From the NCBI GenBank assembly GCA_002786025.1, contig NHNW01000031.1:310001-374000 (forward strand): a DNA stretch of 64,000 nt. The letters run 5' to 3'. Both the position numbers and the translations under genes were made by a program. Below the pieces are notes generated by a model. That model searched no databases. It saw nothing but the letters and a program-made list of their open reading frames with translations, and had not been told where the DNA came from. The stretch's first letter is position 1, and the number at the start of each line of letters is the position of its first letter. Positions 53,612 through 64,000 of this stretch are shown piece after piece. The DNA comes from Zasmidium citrigriseum (lineage: Eukaryota; Ascomycota; Dothideomycetes; Mycosphaerellales; Mycosphaerellaceae).

Positions 53612-55620
53612 CTATAGCGAAACACCTCCCATATCATCATCTCCCCTTACGGCAGCCTGCCGCTTGATCTTGCAGTCCATGCAAACAATAAGACGGCAAT
53701 GGCAGCAGTCCCACGCTTCGTCGTCTTCCTTCGATATCGCACCGCCTTTCAATTGGCGACGGGACATCATATCCTTCCGGCGAGTCGATGGCTTTAGGGG
53801 CTTAAAGCACTCGTTGCATTCGAGGAAGTCGAGATTTCCATGATCGAGAGAATCCTGCGGGGAGAAGAACGGCATCCAGCCGTGATGGCAAGACCACACT
53901 TGCGCCAGTGGGTCCTCTTCAGGCTCCTCTCCAAAGTCATGTTCCGTCTCTCCCCATACTCTGTAGCCTCCTCCATCCAAGTTCCTCGGCACCACTGGAG
54001 AGATCTGCTGTGCTGGCCTGCTGTCGTTACCAGTTGATGCAGCCAAAGCGACGTTCGTCGATGGTTGATTTGCCGCCTGCGTCCCGTCGACGAACCCGCT
54101 GTCTTCATCTTCGTTCTCATCTGCTTCATCGTCGTCTAGCTCACCGTCTTCGTCTTCGTCAACATCGTCGTCTTCATCGTCGCGGTCGCCGGCTACGGAA
54201 AGGTTAGTGTAGCCCCTCTTTCAGGTGCTGGGTGAAACTCACCGGGATCACAATCTCCAATGCACTCATCAAGGCTCTTCAAACACCACCAGCAGAAGTG
54301 TGCACCGCAGATGCATTGCATATGTGAGCAACCTGTTCGCGCATGCGTTGTTAGCTCAGTTTCCACCCATAGTGCCTGGGATTACTCACCATACATGCGC
54401 CGTATTCCCTGATGACACCGTGGACACTGCTTGTAGCCGAACTGCTGAAGCAGGGCCACTTCGTAGCTGTTGGCGGAAGTATCGCAGGGCTTTCCTCTAT
54501 GCTCGATCTGTTTGCAGCTAGTACAGATGGCAATGTGGCATGATGGACAGGGAAAAAGGTCGTCGGGTTGTGAGGGCTCGCTTGAATTTGCTTGGTCCTT
54601 CGAGATCTTTTCAAGCGTGGTGATGAAGACACTGAAAAGCTCGCCAGCGGTCTTGGTAACTGGATGGGCGTCTCCATGGTAGTGTCTTGAGTTGTTGTAT
54701 ATGAGAACCACGTCACTGGCAAGATCAGCAGTCGAGGCATAGCTGTTTGAATTGATCTTTCGCTCGATGTCTCCAAGGTTGATCGGGTCTGCCACACGGG
54801 CAGTGAATCCAGGTAACACCGTCACTGAGAAAAGTTAGACACTGTCATGGCGTTCGTCTGAGATTTCATCCTTGACACTCACTGTCAACGTCGCTCCGGA
54901 AGAAACGGGCACAGCTGCTGGCATTGACTTGTTGAAAGATCAGGGAAAGCGTTTCGTGAAGCGTCGGTTCTGCGGGCTTTGGTTTCTTCGCCGGCGGCAT
55001 CGATCTATGAGGTGTTAGTGCCCACGGGTGCCACTAGAGTCCAATGTAGTCACTGGGAACACGCACCTCTGAGGTATGAATGCAGAGCATGTCTTCGAGG
55101 GACAGTATGTCTTGTCGGCTGTGAGCCATTCCTCGAGCTTCTGCCTGTACAGAGCTGCCTTCTCGGAAGCAAGCTGGGGAAGAACAGTGTAGAGTTGGAT
55201 CACGGAACAGCAGCGAGGCGGAAATCTTGAAGGCGTGGTGATGGCGGTCTCGAACATGTCCACCAAGCAGTCGCGACAATACCAGGCCTGGCATATTCGA
55301 CAAGCGCGGATCAGATGGACATCCTTCTCGCAGCATACAGTGCAATATGGACGCGGCGGAGAAGGTGGAGGTGCATTCGTGGGTGGCGCTGGTGGCCGTG
55401 GCGGCGGAAACTGTTCTCCTGGCGGGCGACCAAACACGAAAGGCGGAGGCACAATGCTGCTGGATGTGTTCTCCATTGTTGAACTGGCAAGTTGCGTGGA
55501 AGATGACCGTGAGTGGTCGGTATTTGCAAAGTCGAGGTCGCTCAAGGCTGAAGCAGCCGTGTCGGAAGGTGCCTGGGTGGTTGTGGAAGGAGCGCGCTCG
55601 CCTAAGATGCCTGCCTGCAT
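53612..55620 (-). CDS. RBR-type E3 ubiquitin ligase with embedded bromodomain-like module
   Basis: Five exons: 55067-55620, 54883-55004, 54390-54824, 54243-54332 and 53612-54192; introns 62, 58, 57 and 50 nt; 593 residues in frame. A Ser/Pro-rich start is followed by RING1 (~90-135, YCTVCCEKDVHLIRACRICQ). The IBR domain begins at TYCPSKTCSAFIP (~170) but its second half, FPCPSCHIAICTSCKQIEH, appears only near 314. Between them sits a bromodomain-like module (~195-305): LHETLSLIFQQVNASSCARF, DPINLGDIERKINSNSY and DVVLIYNNSRHYHGDAHPV. RING2 follows with CPRCHQGI and the presumed catalytic Cys in YGCSHMQC, then GAHFCWWC. An Asp/Glu-rich stretch and a further Cys-rich tail (CNECFKPLKP, WDCCHCRLIVCMDC) end the protein. 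The acetyl-lysine Asn of bromodomains is His here. Confidence 0.82.
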
Positions 55621-56249
55621 CAAGTGAGTACGTGCCGCAGCCGCAGCTCTTCAAGTGAATGTCGCGAATGAATGAATGAAAATGACTCCTACGACCACAC
55701 GCGAGCGAGCATCTTGCTCACTCATGCAGCTATCCGTTGAGCCTGTCACGCGCCTTGTTCGGAAATCTGCTCATTTTCAAGGGCCATGACAGGCTGGTCA
55801 GCATCAAGAATGCCATCATCATAATTGCAAGATGCGCTTTGCGCCGGTAGCTTCTCGAGCTTCCGGCCTGATGGATCTGAGAGATGGAGAGAAGAAGCAT
55901 GTGAAGTCGCGTGAAGCGACGCGAATACGAAAGATTTGGAGGCAGTCAGTCAAAAGTCTCAGCAACGGTGCAGTAACATTTCCGGTTGGAGGATCTGTGC
56001 AAAATGACGACGTCATGGCGAGTTCGAGTGTTATATGGCTCCTGATGTGCAATTGCTCAATTGCGGCATTGGTACTACTGATGGGCAGCAGATTCTTGTC
56101 TCGTCAGGAGCAGGTTGGCCATTCTGCTCGCAACTTCTGCATCCGAGCCTCCACGCCCTACAAAAGAGGAGTTGTGGGAGTCACATCAACATCAACCTAC
56201 AAACTCCAACAAGACGAGCTTGTGGGCCGTCAAGTAACAATCATTGAAC
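55621..56249. other. Divergent intergenic region
   Basis: About 630 bases between the RBR ligase and the glyoxalase-like gene. It contains ATGACG-A-CGTCAT at 56004-56016, an inverted pair of ATF-type half sites spaced by one base. A 277-codon open frame that crosses into the next gene is out of frame with it and shows no family pattern. Confidence 0.4.
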
Positions 56250-57038
56250 ATGGCGTCAGTCGATGTGCAGCTGGATCATGTCATCCTCCTCTTGCCATAC
56301 CGAGACGTTCAAAATCCGCCAGAATGGTTGACCAAACACTTCATTGTCAGTCCGGGAGGACAACACGCCGATGGCAAGACAGAGAACAAGCTCGTACTCT
56401 TCCCAGATGGCACATATCTCGAATTGATCGCTTTCATCAACGACGATCCCGCGAGGCGAGACGGACACTGGTGGGACAAGCCCTTTGGCGTCGTCGACTA
56501 TGCGCTTGCAACAAGAGATCCTTCATTTCCAGAACTTGCAGGTATCAAAGACCGCCTGTCCAACAGCGATACCGGGATCTCGTACCAATCGCCCCAAGAA
56601 GGCGGGAGGAGACGCCCCGATGGAGTGGAGCTCGTTTGGCGCGTTACATTCCCGATCAACTGTGAAAGAGGGTCTATTCCATTTTGGTGCCACGATGTTA
56701 CCCCGAGAGACAGACGTGTCCCTGTGTCGAAAGACAACACTGCACATCCGTCAGGCGCTGTCGGCATGGCAGGTGTTGAGGTCAAATCCACCTCACATGC
56801 CCGTCTGGCCGCCGCCACCGCTGCCATCCTGGACAGTGATTTGAAAAACGATGGCGAATTGGGGGTGCCACAAGAAGTACCCACGGCCAAGAAGCCGACC
56901 ATCAGGATCCGGCCGGCATCTGGGGACGAGAAAGATCTCAGTCTGACGCTTGTCCTGCAATCGGACCAGAAATTACCACCCATCCACCAGAAGATCGGAG
57001 AGGGCACAGTATCGATCGTGTTTGAGCAGCCCAACTAG
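56250..57038 (+). CDS. Glyoxalase-like domain protein
   Basis: Single exon of 262 residues from the ATG at 56250. The start VQLDHVILLLPYRDVQNPP and the following HADGKTENKLVLFPDGTYLE with ELIAFI are the pattern of the Glyoxalase_3 (glyoxalase-like) family within the vicinal-oxygen-chelate fold; His of LDHV and Glu of YLELI are probable metal ligands. Substrate is unknown; related proteins act in small-molecule dioxygenase or isomerase reactions. Cytosolic by absence of any signal. The second half (IHARLAAATAAIL-like helix and an Arg/Pro-rich region) is typical of the fungal members. It is transcribed away from the RBR ligase. Confidence 0.78.
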   Translation: MASVDVQLDHVILLLPYRDVQNPPEWLTKHFIVSPGGQHADGKTENKLVLFPDGTYLELIAFINDDPARRDGHWWDKPFGVVDYALATRDPSFPELAGIKDRLSNSDTGISYQSPQEGGRRRPDGVELVWRVTFPINCERGSIPFWCHDVTPRDRRVPVSKDNTAHPSGAVGMAGVEVKSTSHARLAAATAAILDSDLKNDGELGVPQEVPTAKKPTIRIRPASGDEKDLSLTLVLQSDQKLPPIHQKIGEGTVSIVFEQPN

Positions 57039-58381
57039 GAGATTGGAGTGGGACGACGACGACGAGTGTGGAGCTGCTGTCTGAACGAGAGCCTGAATCT
57101 AGCTGTAGAGCATGTCCTTATTGGAAGTGTCACCAAGACCTGCTACACCCGTCCGTATCTTGTATCTCGGAAAGTGTCACATGAGACTGGGCCAAGCTCT
57201 TGTGATCCGCTCCGGCAGAGCGGGCCCAAAGCAGGGAGAGCGGCAGCGGTGTGTGTCCCAGATCTCTTGTGTCGATGGGCGCACCGTTGAGCAGGCGACG
57301 CTCCACTTTTGACAGCCTGTCAGGCACTGCAATCGGTGCGACGCCTCTTCCACAAGCCAGGGTTGCTGCGGCTCTGGCCACCGACGTGCCGACGTCCAGG
57401 TCATTCGGCAGTCTAGGGTGGTACAGCATCCCAAGAGGGATCGATAGTGGGACAGTGCATGGCGTTTCTGTAGACGCGCGTCGACATCATCGGCTGACTT
57501 TTTCGCACGAAGAAATTCAGTGTGCGACACCTTGCTGTCTATCAGGTCACCTCGCCTGCTTTCCGAACGTGGTGATGAGGTGGTGAGACTAGTCGGCCAG
57601 CGTGTGGCACGGATCGGACGTCCTTGTAACGCAATGTCTTTGCATTGATACAGGAACTGCAATGTGGGTATCTTATTACAAGGAAAATGGCCATTATCCA
57701 TGTGCCCTCCAGCTAATCGTCGGCAGCGTCCAACCAGAAAACGCGTCTTGAGGCATGCGTTGATCAGACAGCGAGTGTGAAGCTGCCAATCCCATGCCCA
57801 TTCCCGCCATCCAACGCCGTGAGATGCCCGATGATAATGTACAGATGGTTGTTTTCTCCAGAAAGCAGATTGCTCCGCGGTAAGCCCAGTAGTCTACCCA
57901 AAATGCCCAATGCCAGTTGTGTCGCCACCCTTCCCATCTACCCAACGCCAGTTCAAAAGTGTTCAAGATCGTAAATGAGGTGTAGGCGGTCGGTGCATGA
58001 TTAGGTGGTCGGTGTCGCGGTAGGTGCGAGGTATCGGAGAGCGAGGGTGTGAAGAAGCGCGGGTTGTTGTGAACCGAAACAAAAAGTAGTAATGCTGCAA
58101 ACGCTCCGGGTATTATGCATGCAACGAAAGGCGATAAGCGACGAGGTGGTGTCTCGGCGGCGGAAAGTCGAAAAAGTCGTCAAGATGAGGTGATGAGGTG
58201 ATGGCAGCGAGATGGTGGTGAGGTGAGGCCAGATAGCTCCTGCAGGGTAGCTGCACGGTAAATTTGGAGCTTGGAAAAAAAGTCGGCCAGCAGTGTGGAG
58301 CGCGCGCGGGCGATCGCATCTTGCAGGCGATTGTCGCGCGGTCGAGGTCGATGAGGTGCATTCCGAGAGCCGGGAGGGATT
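57039..58381. other. Intergenic with possible gene remnant on the minus strand
   Basis: On the minus strand, 57130-57429 reads YHPRLPNDLDVGTSVARAAA and further coherent sequence, while 57430-57620 reads VSHTEFLRAKKSADDVDARL in another frame; the two could be parts of one frameshifted gene. No splice pair joining them was found. Remaining parts show nothing. Confidence 0.25.
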
Positions 58382-58540
58382 CTATCGCCTCTTCGTTGGC
58401 TTCGGCGGCTTGGGCTTGGGTGTTCTGGTAAGAGATCAGTATGGAGCTGCGGTTGGTGGACGAGGTGCAGTAGCTTACCCGGTGGTGTCGTATGCGCCGC
58501 GTCCCATGTTCATGACAGCGAAGTCTTCTCTGACAATCAT
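58382..58540 (-). CDS. Two-exon micro-gene, unknown protein
   Basis: Exons 58479-58540 and 58382-58424 flank a 54-nt intron (GTAAGC...ACCAG). The product has 34 residues: it starts MIVREDFAVMNMGRGAYDTT and ends in a Lys/Pro repeat with a basic KRR terminus. Frame and splice signals agree, and a further intron with GTGAGT donor (58640s) and TTCCAG acceptor lies in the likely leader. No family was recognised and no signal peptide is present. The basic tail suggests nucleic-acid or ribosome contact, but that is speculation. Reading through the intron instead gives an unrelated longer frame. Conservation in related species would be decisive. Confidence 0.45.
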
Positions 58541-61500
58541 TTGCACGGAGGCTGGAAGAGGTCAGCAGGCTGCGGCGATGCTGGACGCTTTATACAGCGC
58601 CGGCGTCCGGAATGCTGTCGCACAAGGGACCGGGATTGACTCACTCTCGCAAGGGCAGCGAGGGCCTGGCAGGTGGATATGTGTTCACGTCGGACAAGCG
58701 ACGAATAATGGGACGGGGGGCTTGTCGGCTGTCGCAGCGCCTGCGGCGAGGGACGAGGTTGTATCAAAGGCGAGCGCTGGAATGTATTTGCAACGTGTGC
58801 GCTGGTGGAGGCCCTGGTGGCCGTGAGGGCGGCGAGAAAGGAGTCGGCGGCGGCGTCGCTACGGCGGGCTGGCGAGATGAGACGACGGACGGCTGGTAGG
58901 CGAGGTCGTGATGTGAGTGTGATTGAGCTGGTGGGTTATGGACTGAAGGAGTGACGGCGGTCGGACTGAAATACTATGGGCGCAGAATCAAACGACAAGG
59001 ACGTGCTGGGAAACAATATTTTCTTCCAGCGCCCCTGTCCAGGCGTGCCAGGCCACAATCGAGACAGACAATCTCCTGCGGCCATGACGACTGTTTGCCC
59101 GGAGCCAACTCTCAAACAGCTCCCCCTGCAACTCAGGAGTACCCGGCCGCCGATCTGCGCGCAGTACCTGCGCAAGTGTGCCTTTAGCTTTACGGCACTG
59201 GCAGCCCGCCGCCCGTATTTTTGGCTCGTCCGCTGATGACTTGACCTGACACACCGCGCTCTCACACATCGACCTGCTCGGCGCCGGCGATGAGACAGGG
59301 CGTCGTGGTCGCGTCTGCCCACCGTCGCAGTGGCGAGATGCGCAGACCACGCCCCTGCAATGCATGTAGAAGACAAACCCGCCCGTCTGCGTCCTGGCCA
59401 GCAAACGCATCCGAAATTCTAGCACTGTTCTAGCGGTACGGAAGTGCGCTCCCGGCTCGCCTCACCGAGATCGCAGGGCGCTAGGCGCAGGCAGATTGTC
59501 CCAGCACGACGGGACGTGGAAGCTTATCCTCGCCCTTGGGCAGCGAGCGAGTCCGTCGTGGCCAAATTCTCCGGCCCACGCTGCCAGGCCTTGATCTCAC
59601 CGTTTTCCACACCACATCGCAAACGCCCACTCCTGCGTCCGCGGCATCGTCCCCATCGCAGCGCTAACGTCTCCCTCGGCTCGAAGGGGAGCGGTGCCGT
59701 AGTGGCCCTTGCCGACGAACCTACGCCTGAGACCCTGGTACTCCCTACTTCCCAGAAACCGTCGCAATGTCGGTACATACAAGCAGGTGCCGCCAGTGCG
59801 GTATGTTCTTTGGGCCAGCCTGCTCGACCGGCCTGAGAGGCGTGCGGTGCTTCCTGCTCGGCGCCTCAGGCTCACACCACCGCCGCCGCGATCGTCACAA
59901 ACCAAACGCGAGAAAAAAGACCTGTCCTGGCCGGGACATGTGTCGCTGCACCACGGTTTGGCTGTCAGAGTCAAACCGTTGCGATCCACCCCTGCTCGCG
60001 TGGTGTCACTGATTGCCTGGATCCTGGGACGGCCCATCAATCTTGCATCCGCCGCGGCTGCGAACGCCTGCAGCCCAGCCCACATCGATTGTTTGTCGCC
60101 AAACCGACTGGTCACGTTGGAGAACAAAGCAGCAAACGTCGCACGCGAGCGTCGCGGAAACGTACATGCTCGTTTTTGACAGATCTGTGTTTCATTCTGC
60201 CCAGCGCCTTGATTGCCCCTACCGGTCTTTGTGGTCGCAGGCGAGCCGGCTCGTCCTGTTCAGACCAACACATCCCTGCTGGCCTCTCGCAGGGGTTCCC
60301 ATCTGTCGACGTAGGGCGCTCGGTTTCTTCTAAACAGCAAACTTTTTCGAGCTTCGATTCAGAAACGCTGCCAGCATGGACAGTGCCGTTGTCGCGGCAC
60401 GTGGTCCGCCAGGCCGAACGAAACGCACCTACCACCGGATACGCAACCTATCGAGCGTGAGTGGTACGAGATAAGTCTCCTGCGCGGTCCATAAAATAAC
60501 CGGAACATTGCCAATAACATGATCCTAAGCGATCTCAGGGATTGCTCTGCGAAGCTGGAGAAGAACCTGCTAGTGCTGCGATAGTCTCGTATGGGGAATC
60601 GTGGGCCAGAGATCCACACATGCCCATTCCTGGTGGTAGGTACAGACGGTGACGAAACTAACACTGTCATGCAAATGTTGGCGTGAGGCATTTACGACAG
60701 ATGTTGCAGGGTCACATGGCTCACATCTAGCACTACCACCACCTCTCGCTCTCGGGTCTGTGACGGTATACAGCTTTGCAGAGCATCATCCCAGCAACCT
60801 ACTCTCCAAGCTGAAGCATACCTCTCGGCCCGAACAATTGCAAAGACACAGCGATTTTCCGACTGTATATGGAAGCATCTTCCCGTCATCCCACTGGAAA
60901 CGAGGCTCAACCGGCCATCTGCCCGACACCTAAAGGTCTCAGATCATCAGAGAATCAGGGAGATTTCTTCAACGTGATGACACTCCAATTTGGAATCGGA
61001 AACGCTCGTACGGTATCTTCACGGGAAGTTGCAGTTTGCCAACTTGGCGGGACGCTATTGCAACAATGTCAGTCCAGTGCAACTTCGAATGACTCGTAGA
61101 AGATAAGGAGATGGACATCTTGACGCAATGGCGCAAGATTTGGAAGAGCCGACGCTCGGTAGTTCTTCGAGGACATTTACGCTCAGCGTTGAGCTTTGTC
61201 TATTGACGGCATCAAGATTGGGTTCATCGGTCTGTCGAACCAACAAAAACTTGCTGAAGAGCATCGCCTCTTGCATTGGATTCAAGCGCAGAGATGCCCG
61301 TGTCATTCCATCTCCTGCGAGAAAGTGACGACTGAGCCAAAACCTCAGCTACCACCTACTGATGCCCTCTTGCCAGCTCCACACGCAGCTTTTCCAATCG
61401 CCAGAAGGGACCATCGTTGAGCTCTTCGCTCATCACTTGCAGAAACAGGCTCGACGAGCTGCCACACGTTCTCGGCCAAGGTGCGACGTTATCTGAAGAA

Positions 61501-62650
61501 GTAATCGATCCTCTATCTGGTCAGCTGTGAAAAGAATGATACCCTAAGCGCCTTGGAAAGAGCTGTCGTCACATCACAGCGATCAGAACGATCAGCGTGG
61601 CGGCACTTGTCGTCTTCACACCACTGACCGTTTAGATAACAGTACGCGGCATTCGAAGCAGGTCGCATCCAAGTTTCAAGCACTTGCAACAGGTTTGATA
61701 CTTCCATTCGGTACGCACAGCAGGACGACCTCTGACCGAGGCCTGCCATTTCCAGGAGGCCGAGCAAATACGACGTCTCATTACTGAGTTTCTCATCAAG
61801 AACGGGCACGGCGCATGTCACTCCGCACGCCAACCAATATTTTACCGTCTTGTCATCATGCTCACTTACCGACCGGCAGGTATCACTTACGGGGAATGCG
61901 GGTGCAGCTACCGATGCCCATTTGCAGCCTTAAATGCCGGCATGCCGACTCTGAGCAGGGCAATCCATGATACCGCGCGTTTCGACTGCAGCTTCGATGA
62001 TTGGCATGACTTGCAGCCACGAGACTTTGCGGGCATCAATGGTACGGAGCTCGGTCCGCTCCAGGACACGACCGGAATTTTTATTTCTCAATTGTCTTCC
62101 TGTGCCGCCCGGAAGACTGGTTCCTGAATTCACTTTGTCCGTAGGCGCTACTGCACTAGTCGTGATGCGAGCCAAGATACGCGACCCGCCTGCAGTGTCG
62201 CAGCAAAACGCCTCGAGTGTCAAAATGGTGGTCAATACCGGCTCCTTATATCCTTCCTTCATACAGATCCATGCAGAGGTCGGGAAAGTTTAATAATCCC
62301 CAGCCATGATCCGACCGATCCGGGTAGGTTAGGCCACTTGACTTTATGGGCTTCGCTGTGTGATCTCGAATCGACGTGTGTCAGGCGTGTAACGCCGGTA
62401 GGGCTGCTCGGTCGTTTCAAATGTCATGGTGGTATTGCTGCAAAGAGGAAGAGGAGGTGAAGTTGGGCAGCGGGCCGAGAGTTTGCTTCGTCGGCTTGTC
62501 GGCAGGTGCGATCTTTTTTGTGGAGTTTGTGGAGAACGACATCCTCGGCTTCAACTTTCGCGCGCCAGCTTCACGTCTTGCCATCACTACACGCGATACA
62601 TTCGTAGATTATCTTGAGGAGCGTAAGTGCGAGCATCTCTTTTCATAACC
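58541..62650. other. 4.1-kb gene-poor segment
   Basis: GC-rich up to about 60300, more balanced after. Open frames are plentiful but none shows a family pattern or regular introns. An 8-bp inverted repeat (ACGGTTTG...CAAACCGT) lies at 59953-59979. No transposon ends, tRNA or long repeats were recognised. Confidence 0.4.
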
Positions 62651-63676
62651 ATGAAGGCGATCCACATCCCTCAATTTGTGCAAGATGTCGCTACTCTGCA
62701 GCCGACAGAAGTCCCCACGCCGCAACCAACAGCAGACCAGTACCTCATTCGCGTTACCCATTGCTCGCCTCAACATGCCGACATCCTCCATGCGCAAGGC
62801 AAGCATCAAAACAACACCAAGCGAGGCTGGTGCCATCCTCCATTCAATCTCGGATACGACTTTGCGGGCATTGTGCAATCAGTCCCTTCGAGAGGGAGTA
62901 AGAGTGGGCTGAAGAAGGGAGACAGAGTATTCGGCGCCGGTATTGGAGCTTTCGCAGAATATGTCTGCGTTCCCGAGGGAGCTATTCGCAGGATACCCGA
63001 GAAGTTGACATCGGAGACTGCTGTGGCCATGTCTGGGCAAGCAGTGAGCTACGCATCGGTAGTCCACATCATGAAGGTCCAACCTGGAGAAACCGTCCTA
63101 GTAAGCGGCGCAAGTGGTGGGCTCGGAAGCGTTTGCTGCATGGTAGCCAAGGCTGTCGGTGCCAAAGTCATCGCACTGGCAGGTGATGAAGAGAAGGCTG
63201 GCCATATGAGGAGAGAGATGGACGTAGACCACGTTTTGGTGATGAAGGATGGTTGGACCGAAAAGGTGATGGAGTTTACTGATGGAGTCGGAGCGGATGT
63301 ATGTCTCGACAACACAGGCATGGTGAACGAGGCTATTCGTTGCCTCGCCTACTTTGGGCGCATTTGCATCCTTGGGTTTGCCGCGCGGAAGGGCGTGATG
63401 GAAGAGGTGAAAATGAACAAGCTTCTGCTGAAGTCAATCACTGTCGTGGGATATCGGTTTGGCGAGAGCGGACGAAGATATCCAAAGACCTTGGAAGAAA
63501 TCTGGCAAGGTTACTTGTCCATGTTGGAGACTGGGAAACTGAAGCCGATGTTCTATGGGCGATATGAGGGTCTTCAGGATATCGGCAGGGCATTGAAGGA
63601 TCTTGAGCAAAGAAAGGTGTATGGCAAGATCGTTGTTAAAGTTGCCGACGTTACAGAATCAAGTAGACTGAGTTGA
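62651..63676 (+). CDS. MDR-family NAD(P)H quinone oxidoreductase-like enzyme
   Basis: Single exon of 341 residues from the ATG at 62651. The N-terminal catalytic domain has LGYDFAGIVQSVPSRGSKSG and GDRVFGAGIGAFAEYVCVPE. The Rossmann domain has the glycine motif VLVSGASGGLGSVCCMVAKA near residues 150-170 and ends with YGKIVVKV, as in quinone oxidoreductase and zeta-crystallin-like proteins. The zinc-binding cysteines of classical alcohol dehydrogenases are missing, so zinc-independent NADPH reduction of quinones, enones or similar compounds is expected in the cytosol. Closest well-known layout: bacterial Qor and fungal enoyl/quinone reductases. Substrate unknown. Upstream is the gene-poor segment. 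Confidence 0.88.
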   Translation: MKAIHIPQFVQDVATLQPTEVPTPQPTADQYLIRVTHCSPQHADILHAQGKHQNNTKRGWCHPPFNLGYDFAGIVQSVPSRGSKSGLKKGDRVFGAGIGAFAEYVCVPEGAIRRIPEKLTSETAVAMSGQAVSYASVVHIMKVQPGETVLVSGASGGLGSVCCMVAKAVGAKVIALAGDEEKAGHMRREMDVDHVLVMKDGWTEKVMEFTDGVGADVCLDNTGMVNEAIRCLAYFGRICILGFAARKGVMEEVKMNKLLLKSITVVGYRFGESGRRYPKTLEEIWQGYLSMLETGKLKPMFYGRYEGLQDIGRALKDLEQRKVYGKIVVKVADVTESSRLS

Positions 63677-64000
63677 GCAAACGCAAAGTACTGTTAAACA
63701 TTCGAGATCTACACATTCTCATTCACTTCGAGTCTGGCCAGTGCCACGATCCTGGTAGCAGGAACCCTAAGGCAGCCAGACTTTGTGGGTCTACGGGTGG
63801 ACTAAAGTAGCGTACCCGTCTCGCTTTTGCTTGGCTAGAAAGTCTCCTGAGACGCCATCGACACGCGACTGCGTTTGTCCATCAATAACCTTCGCACATC
63901 AACAATTCCTAATGGTCGCAATGCGGACATAATGCCTATGCGGCATGCTCGAAGCGCAAGCCGTACTAATGACGACACGTGGACCTGAGAGTACCTGAGA
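63677..64000. other. 3' flank, no gene seen
   Basis: The last 324 bases of the window hold no supported frame. Confidence 0.4.

Noticed and set aside
55832..56665. 277-codon open frame overlapping the glyoxalase-like gene
   Set aside because: It is out of frame with the recognisable glyoxalase domain and shows no pattern of its own.
59953..59979. 8-bp inverted repeat with 11-base loop
   Set aside because: Too short to support a transposon end or RNA gene; chance is likely in this block.
59709..60179. 156-codon open frame in the gene-poor block
   Set aside because: Arg/Pro/Leu-rich composition follows from GC-rich DNA; no family pattern, and overlapping frames on the other strand are equally long.
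61930..62293. Overlapping ~110-codon frames on both strands upstream of the quinone reductase
   Set aside because: Neither strand shows a recognisable motif or splice context.

Overview
The window looks like a chromosomal segment of a filamentous ascomycete, most likely a Dothideomycete. Evidence: most introns are about 45-65 nt with GTRAGT donors and CAG/TAG acceptors; leaders are A/C-rich or pyrimidine-rich; and the families are typical of moulds (Zn2Cys6 and UPC2-like regulators, Kre9/Knh1-type GPI proteins, Rim15, Lrg1-type LIM-RhoGAP, Msc7-type aldehyde dehydrogenase). No bacterial operon logic, CRISPR, rRNA or convincing tRNA gene was seen. All assignments come from reading the sequence by eye; splice sites were chosen by hand so that exons join in frame and restore the family's protein pattern.

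Layout. 1-5 kb: end of a GNAT acetyltransferase, a CapA-like metallophosphatase, a Gfd2-like DEDDh nuclease, a short-chain dehydrogenase and two tiny genes. 5.4-5.6 kb: a two-exon 21-residue metallothionein-like gene. 6-9.4 kb: Msc7-type aldehyde dehydrogenase and a peroxiredoxin. 9.8-11.7 kb: two tandem diverged coiled-coil proteins and a small secreted cysteine protein. 12.5-16.4 kb: Rab escort protein and a Zn2Cys6 factor. 18.3-22.1 kb: a DUF3505/UPC2-like regulator carrying two mutually similar ~200-nt introns, then a paraoxonase-like membrane esterase. 22.4-25.8 kb: two head-to-head Kre9/Knh1-type GPI proteins. 27.1-39.1 kb: LIM-RhoGAP (Lrg1-like), RNA polymerase II subunit Rpb4 and a 1960-residue Rim15-like kinase. 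40.5-45.7 kb: a small hypothetical gene, an NAD-dependent methylenetetrahydrofolate dehydrogenase with a possible mitochondrial leader, and a sugar transporter. 46-51.7 kb: an ankyrin/TPR protein, a mitochondrial-type two-RRM protein and a coiled-coil protein. 52.1-53.5 kb: a doubtful gene with an in-frame stop and a coding 12-nt repeat. 53.6-57.0 kb: an RBR ubiquitin ligase with a bromodomain-like module inside its IBR domain, and a glyoxalase-like protein. 57-62.6 kb is gene-poor except for a two-exon 34-residue gene. A quinone-oxidoreductase-type MDR enzyme closes the window.

The genes are mostly independent units; no secondary-metabolite cluster is evident. A loose theme is cell integrity and stress: Lrg1 (Rho1/cell wall), Kre9-type wall proteins, Rim15 (nutrient/stress), peroxiredoxin, metallothionein, aldehyde dehydrogenase and quinone reductase. 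The most unusual items are the bromodomain-in-IBR ligase and the pair of introner-like introns.
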